A stretch of 15,931 bases of DNA from JAUWQU01 sp964605095 (GTDB lineage: Bacteria; Planctomycetota; Phycisphaerae; SM23-33): positions 1-15,931 of the forward strand of contig CAZSBS010000100.1 in NCBI GenBank assembly GCA_964605095.1. Reading direction: 5' to 3'. Made by a program: the position numbers and the translations under genes. The stretch's first letter is position 1. Every line of letters begins with the position of its first letter. Below the pieces are notes generated by a model that made no database searches, was not told where the DNA came from, and saw nothing but the letters and a program-made list of their open reading frames with translations. This document shows, piece after piece, positions 14,050 through 15,931 of this stretch.

Positions 14050-15641
14050 TGCCCTGGGCCAACTTCATCGTCGCGCGAGCGCCCGAGTTGTGGGCGCGGA
14101 CCGGCGAGCACCTCTTCCTGACGGGGCTGGCCACAGTCATCGCCGTGATTATCGCCATACCGCTGGCGATAGTGTGCCGGCGTGGCCGTGCCATGCGCGG
14201 CTGGGTTCTGGGAGCCGTCGGCATCGTCCAGACCGTGCCGAGCCTGGCAATGCTGGCCATTCTGCTTAGCCTGCTGGGCAAGATCGGCGCCGTGCCGGCC
14301 ATCATCGCGCTGGCGCTTTACGCCCTGCTACCAATTGTCCGCAACACAGTGACCGGACTGGACGGCGTGGGGCCCCAGATCATCGAGGCCGCCAAGGCCA
14401 TGGGGATGACCCCCGGACAGCAACTGCGAATAGTCCGAATCCCGCTGGCGCTTCCCGTGATCGCAGCCGGGGTGAGGACTGCGGCAGTAACGTGCGTGGG
14501 AATCGCCACGCTGTCTGCCTTCATCGGCGCCGGCGGACTGGGCCAGTTCATCAATCGCGGGCTGGCGTTGGACGACTACCGCCTGATCATGCTGGGCGCA
14601 ATTCCATCGGCCTGTCTGGCGCTGCTGGTGGACTTCTCGATCTGGGGGGCTGAATGGTCGCTCAGGCCGGGGCGGCATCGCACGGCACTGGCCAAAGCCC
14701 TCAGGGGACCCGCGATGGCGATGCCGCTGCTGCTGGCTGGACTTGGCGTGGCGGCCTCCGTGATCGACCTGACGCCCGCGCCGGTCGGGCAACTCGCCGG
14801 GTCCGTCGGCCGGATCGGCAGACCCGGAGTCATCCGCGTGGCCAGTAAGGAGTTCGGCGAGCAACTGCTGCTCGGCGAGATCATGGCCCAACTCATCGAG
14901 GCCCGGACAAACCTTACGGTCGAGCGCCGCCTCGGGCTTGGCGGAACGGACATCTGCAACTCCGCATTGAAACGCGGCGAGATCGACCTGTACCCCGAAT
15001 ACACCGGCACCGCGTACCGCTCGATCCTGAAGATCACCGGTGACGTGCCGGGGCCTTACGGCGTCTACTGCACCGTCCGACGCGAGTACTCCCGGAAATT
15101 CGACGCGGAGTGGCTTGAGCCCTTCGGATTCGAGAACACCTACGCGATCGCCGTTCGCCGCCAGGACGCTGAAGATCACGGTTGGCGGTCGATTTCGGAC
15201 CTCACCGACCAGGCGGATAAACTGCGGGCAGGCTTCACCAGCGAATTCCAGGAACGCCAGGATGGATACCCCGGCTTCAAGAAGGAGTACGGGATTTCGT
15301 TCGGCCGGGCCGTGGACATCGGTGCCGACCTGATGTACCAAGCCCTTGCGAAAAAAGAAGTGGACGTAATCTGCGCATTTTCCACTGATGGGCGGATCGC
15401 CGCCTACGATCTCCTCCCGCTGAAAGATGACAAGCGATTCTGGCCACCCTATGACGCCGCGCCCGTGGTTCGCTCAGCATTCCTGGCCGAACACCCCGAG
15501 GTCCAGCCGGTGCTGGGACTGCTCGCCGGCCTGCTGGACAACGCAACCATGCGGAAGCTCAACTACGAGATGCAAGGCGAGAAGCGTCCGCCCGCCAATG
15601 TCGCCCGCCAGTTCCTCCAATCCAAAGACCTGATCCGATAA
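14046..15641 (+). CDS. Fused permease and substrate-binding protein of osmoprotectant ABC importer
   Basis: This 531-residue protein joins two usually separate subunits. Residues 1-200 are the permease with about five hydrophobic segments (22-42, 53-76, 83-100, 136-165, 178-200) and the cytoplasmic coupling loop EAAKAMGMTPGQQLRIVRIP (114-133) that contacts the ATPase. A further membrane segment (222-240) leads to the solute-binding domain (about 262-531). That domain has GLGGTDICNSALKRGEIDLY (297-316), PEYTGTAY and FSTDGRI (445-451), as in OpuCC/OpuBC binding proteins. The fusion keeps the binding domain tethered at the membrane face. GTG 14046 overlaps the ATPase gene by four bases; ATG 14049 is the other candidate start. 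It is last in the operon and converges on queH 15 bp away. Confidence 0.9.
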   Translation: MMPWANFIVARAPELWARTGEHLFLTGLATVIAVIIAIPLAIVCRRGRAMRGWVLGAVGIVQTVPSLAMLAILLSLLGKIGAVPAIIALALYALLPIVRNTVTGLDGVGPQIIEAAKAMGMTPGQQLRIVRIPLALPVIAAGVRTAAVTCVGIATLSAFIGAGGLGQFINRGLALDDYRLIMLGAIPSACLALLVDFSIWGAEWSLRPGRHRTALAKALRGPAMAMPLLLAGLGVAASVIDLTPAPVGQLAGSVGRIGRPGVIRVASKEFGEQLLLGEIMAQLIEARTNLTVERRLGLGGTDICNSALKRGEIDLYPEYTGTAYRSILKITGDVPGPYGVYCTVRREYSRKFDAEWLEPFGFENTYAIAVRRQDAEDHGWRSISDLTDQADKLRAGFTSEFQERQDGYPGFKKEYGISFGRAVDIGADLMYQALAKKEVDVICAFSTDGRIAAYDLLPLKDDKRFWPPYDAAPVVRSAFLAEHPEVQPVLGLLAGLLDNATMRKLNYEMQGEKRPPANVARQFLQSKDLIR

Positions 15642-15656
15642 GCCTCAGGCCGCAGC

Positions 15657-15931
15657 CTACTCCCTGGCCGAAAGCGGTCTGCCCTCCCCAACTTCCCCGT
15701 CGCGCCGCTCGGGCTTGCTGAAGACGCACCCGCAGTAGTCCTGCATGTAGAAGGACTCAGCTCTGGCGATCTCGTACATCCGCTGGGAACCGCCGGCCTT
15801 GCGCCAGTTGCGGGGCCAGTACTGCACGCCGGCGACGCCGGCCACGGCGGCCAGGCCAGCGGCGTCAACCTGGGCGAGGTCCTTCCACCGAGATATGCCA
15901 AGCGTACACGCCAACACCGTCAGACCCTTGC
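15657..15931 (-). CDS. queH: QueH, epoxyqueuosine reductase (C-terminal part)
   Basis: Only the last 91 or so codons are in the window; the frame is open through the right edge. QueH reduces epoxyqueuosine in tRNA to queuosine and is an iron-sulphur protein unrelated to QueG. The visible portion includes TLGISRWKDL, YWPRNWRKAGGSQRMYEIAR and FYMQDYCGCVFSK. The C-x-C of YCGC is one of the conserved cysteine sets expected to bind the cluster. A polar tail of about 15 residues follows (PERRDGEVGEGRPLSARE). An internal GTG at 15917 is not the start, since conserved sequence continues upstream of it. It converges on the transporter gene with a 15-bp gap. Confidence 0.9.
   Translation of the reverse strand, partial: KGLTVLACTLGISRWKDLAQVDAAGLAAVAGVAGVQYWPRNWRKAGGSQRMYEIARAESFYMQDYCGCVFSKPERRDGEVGEGRPLSARE

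Noticed and set aside
14328..15341. 337-codon minus-strand frame
   Set aside because: It lies opposite the permease/binding-protein fusion and shows no domain features.

Overview
This is a GC-rich bacterial chromosomal window with long, densely packed genes. I infer a planctomycete-like bacterium. The grounds are a PEP-CTERM (exosortase-sorted) protein, a secreted FAD-dependent oxidoreductase of the xanthan-lyase-associated type, an Ebo gene set and several families of short intergenic foldback repeats. This rests on gene content, not on a phylogenetic marker.

Layout. (1) 294-4220, + strand: three consecutive genes, EboF-like phosphatase/pyrophosphatase, EboD-like 3-dehydroquinate-synthase homologue and EboE-like TIM-barrel protein. 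They form part of an ebo metabolite-export cluster; eboA, eboB and eboC are not in the window. A foldback repeat separates eboD from eboE and overlaps the end of eboD. (2) 4366-5407: a small lipoprotein, a 214-bp inverted-repeat element with perfect 24-bp ends, and a lone VapB-type antitoxin with no toxin beside it. (3) 5507-8494: a divergent pair, an unusual anhydro-N-acetylmuramate-kinase-like gene on the minus strand and a secreted FAD oxidoreductase on the plus strand. (4) 8524-10180: a YbaK/prolyl-tRNA-editing-domain protein, then a PEP-CTERM gene with a full-consensus sigma-70 promoter whose spacer is an 18-bp near-perfect palindrome, closed by a strong intrinsic terminator. (5) 10305-11300: a conserved protein resembling deoxyhypusine synthase in fold. 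(6) 11669-15641: a MarR-type regulator, a SAM methyltransferase and a two-gene osmoprotectant/glycine-betaine ABC importer in which permease and substrate-binding protein are fused. (7) From 15657 to the right edge, minus strand: the C-terminal part of QueH (epoxyqueuosine reductase).

How the genes relate. The ebo trio probably prepares or moves a small metabolite towards the periplasm, as ebo genes do for the scytonemin precursor in cyanobacteria. The MarR-to-transporter block looks like a compatible-solute uptake unit; MarR regulators of the CosR/EctR kind control osmoadaptation genes in other bacteria. The remaining genes look like single-gene units. The main points of interest are the promoter-embedded palindrome at 9208-9225, the foldback elements, the altered motifs in the AnmK-like and EboF-like proteins, and a repeated GTACAC(A/G)ATATA element upstream of marR.
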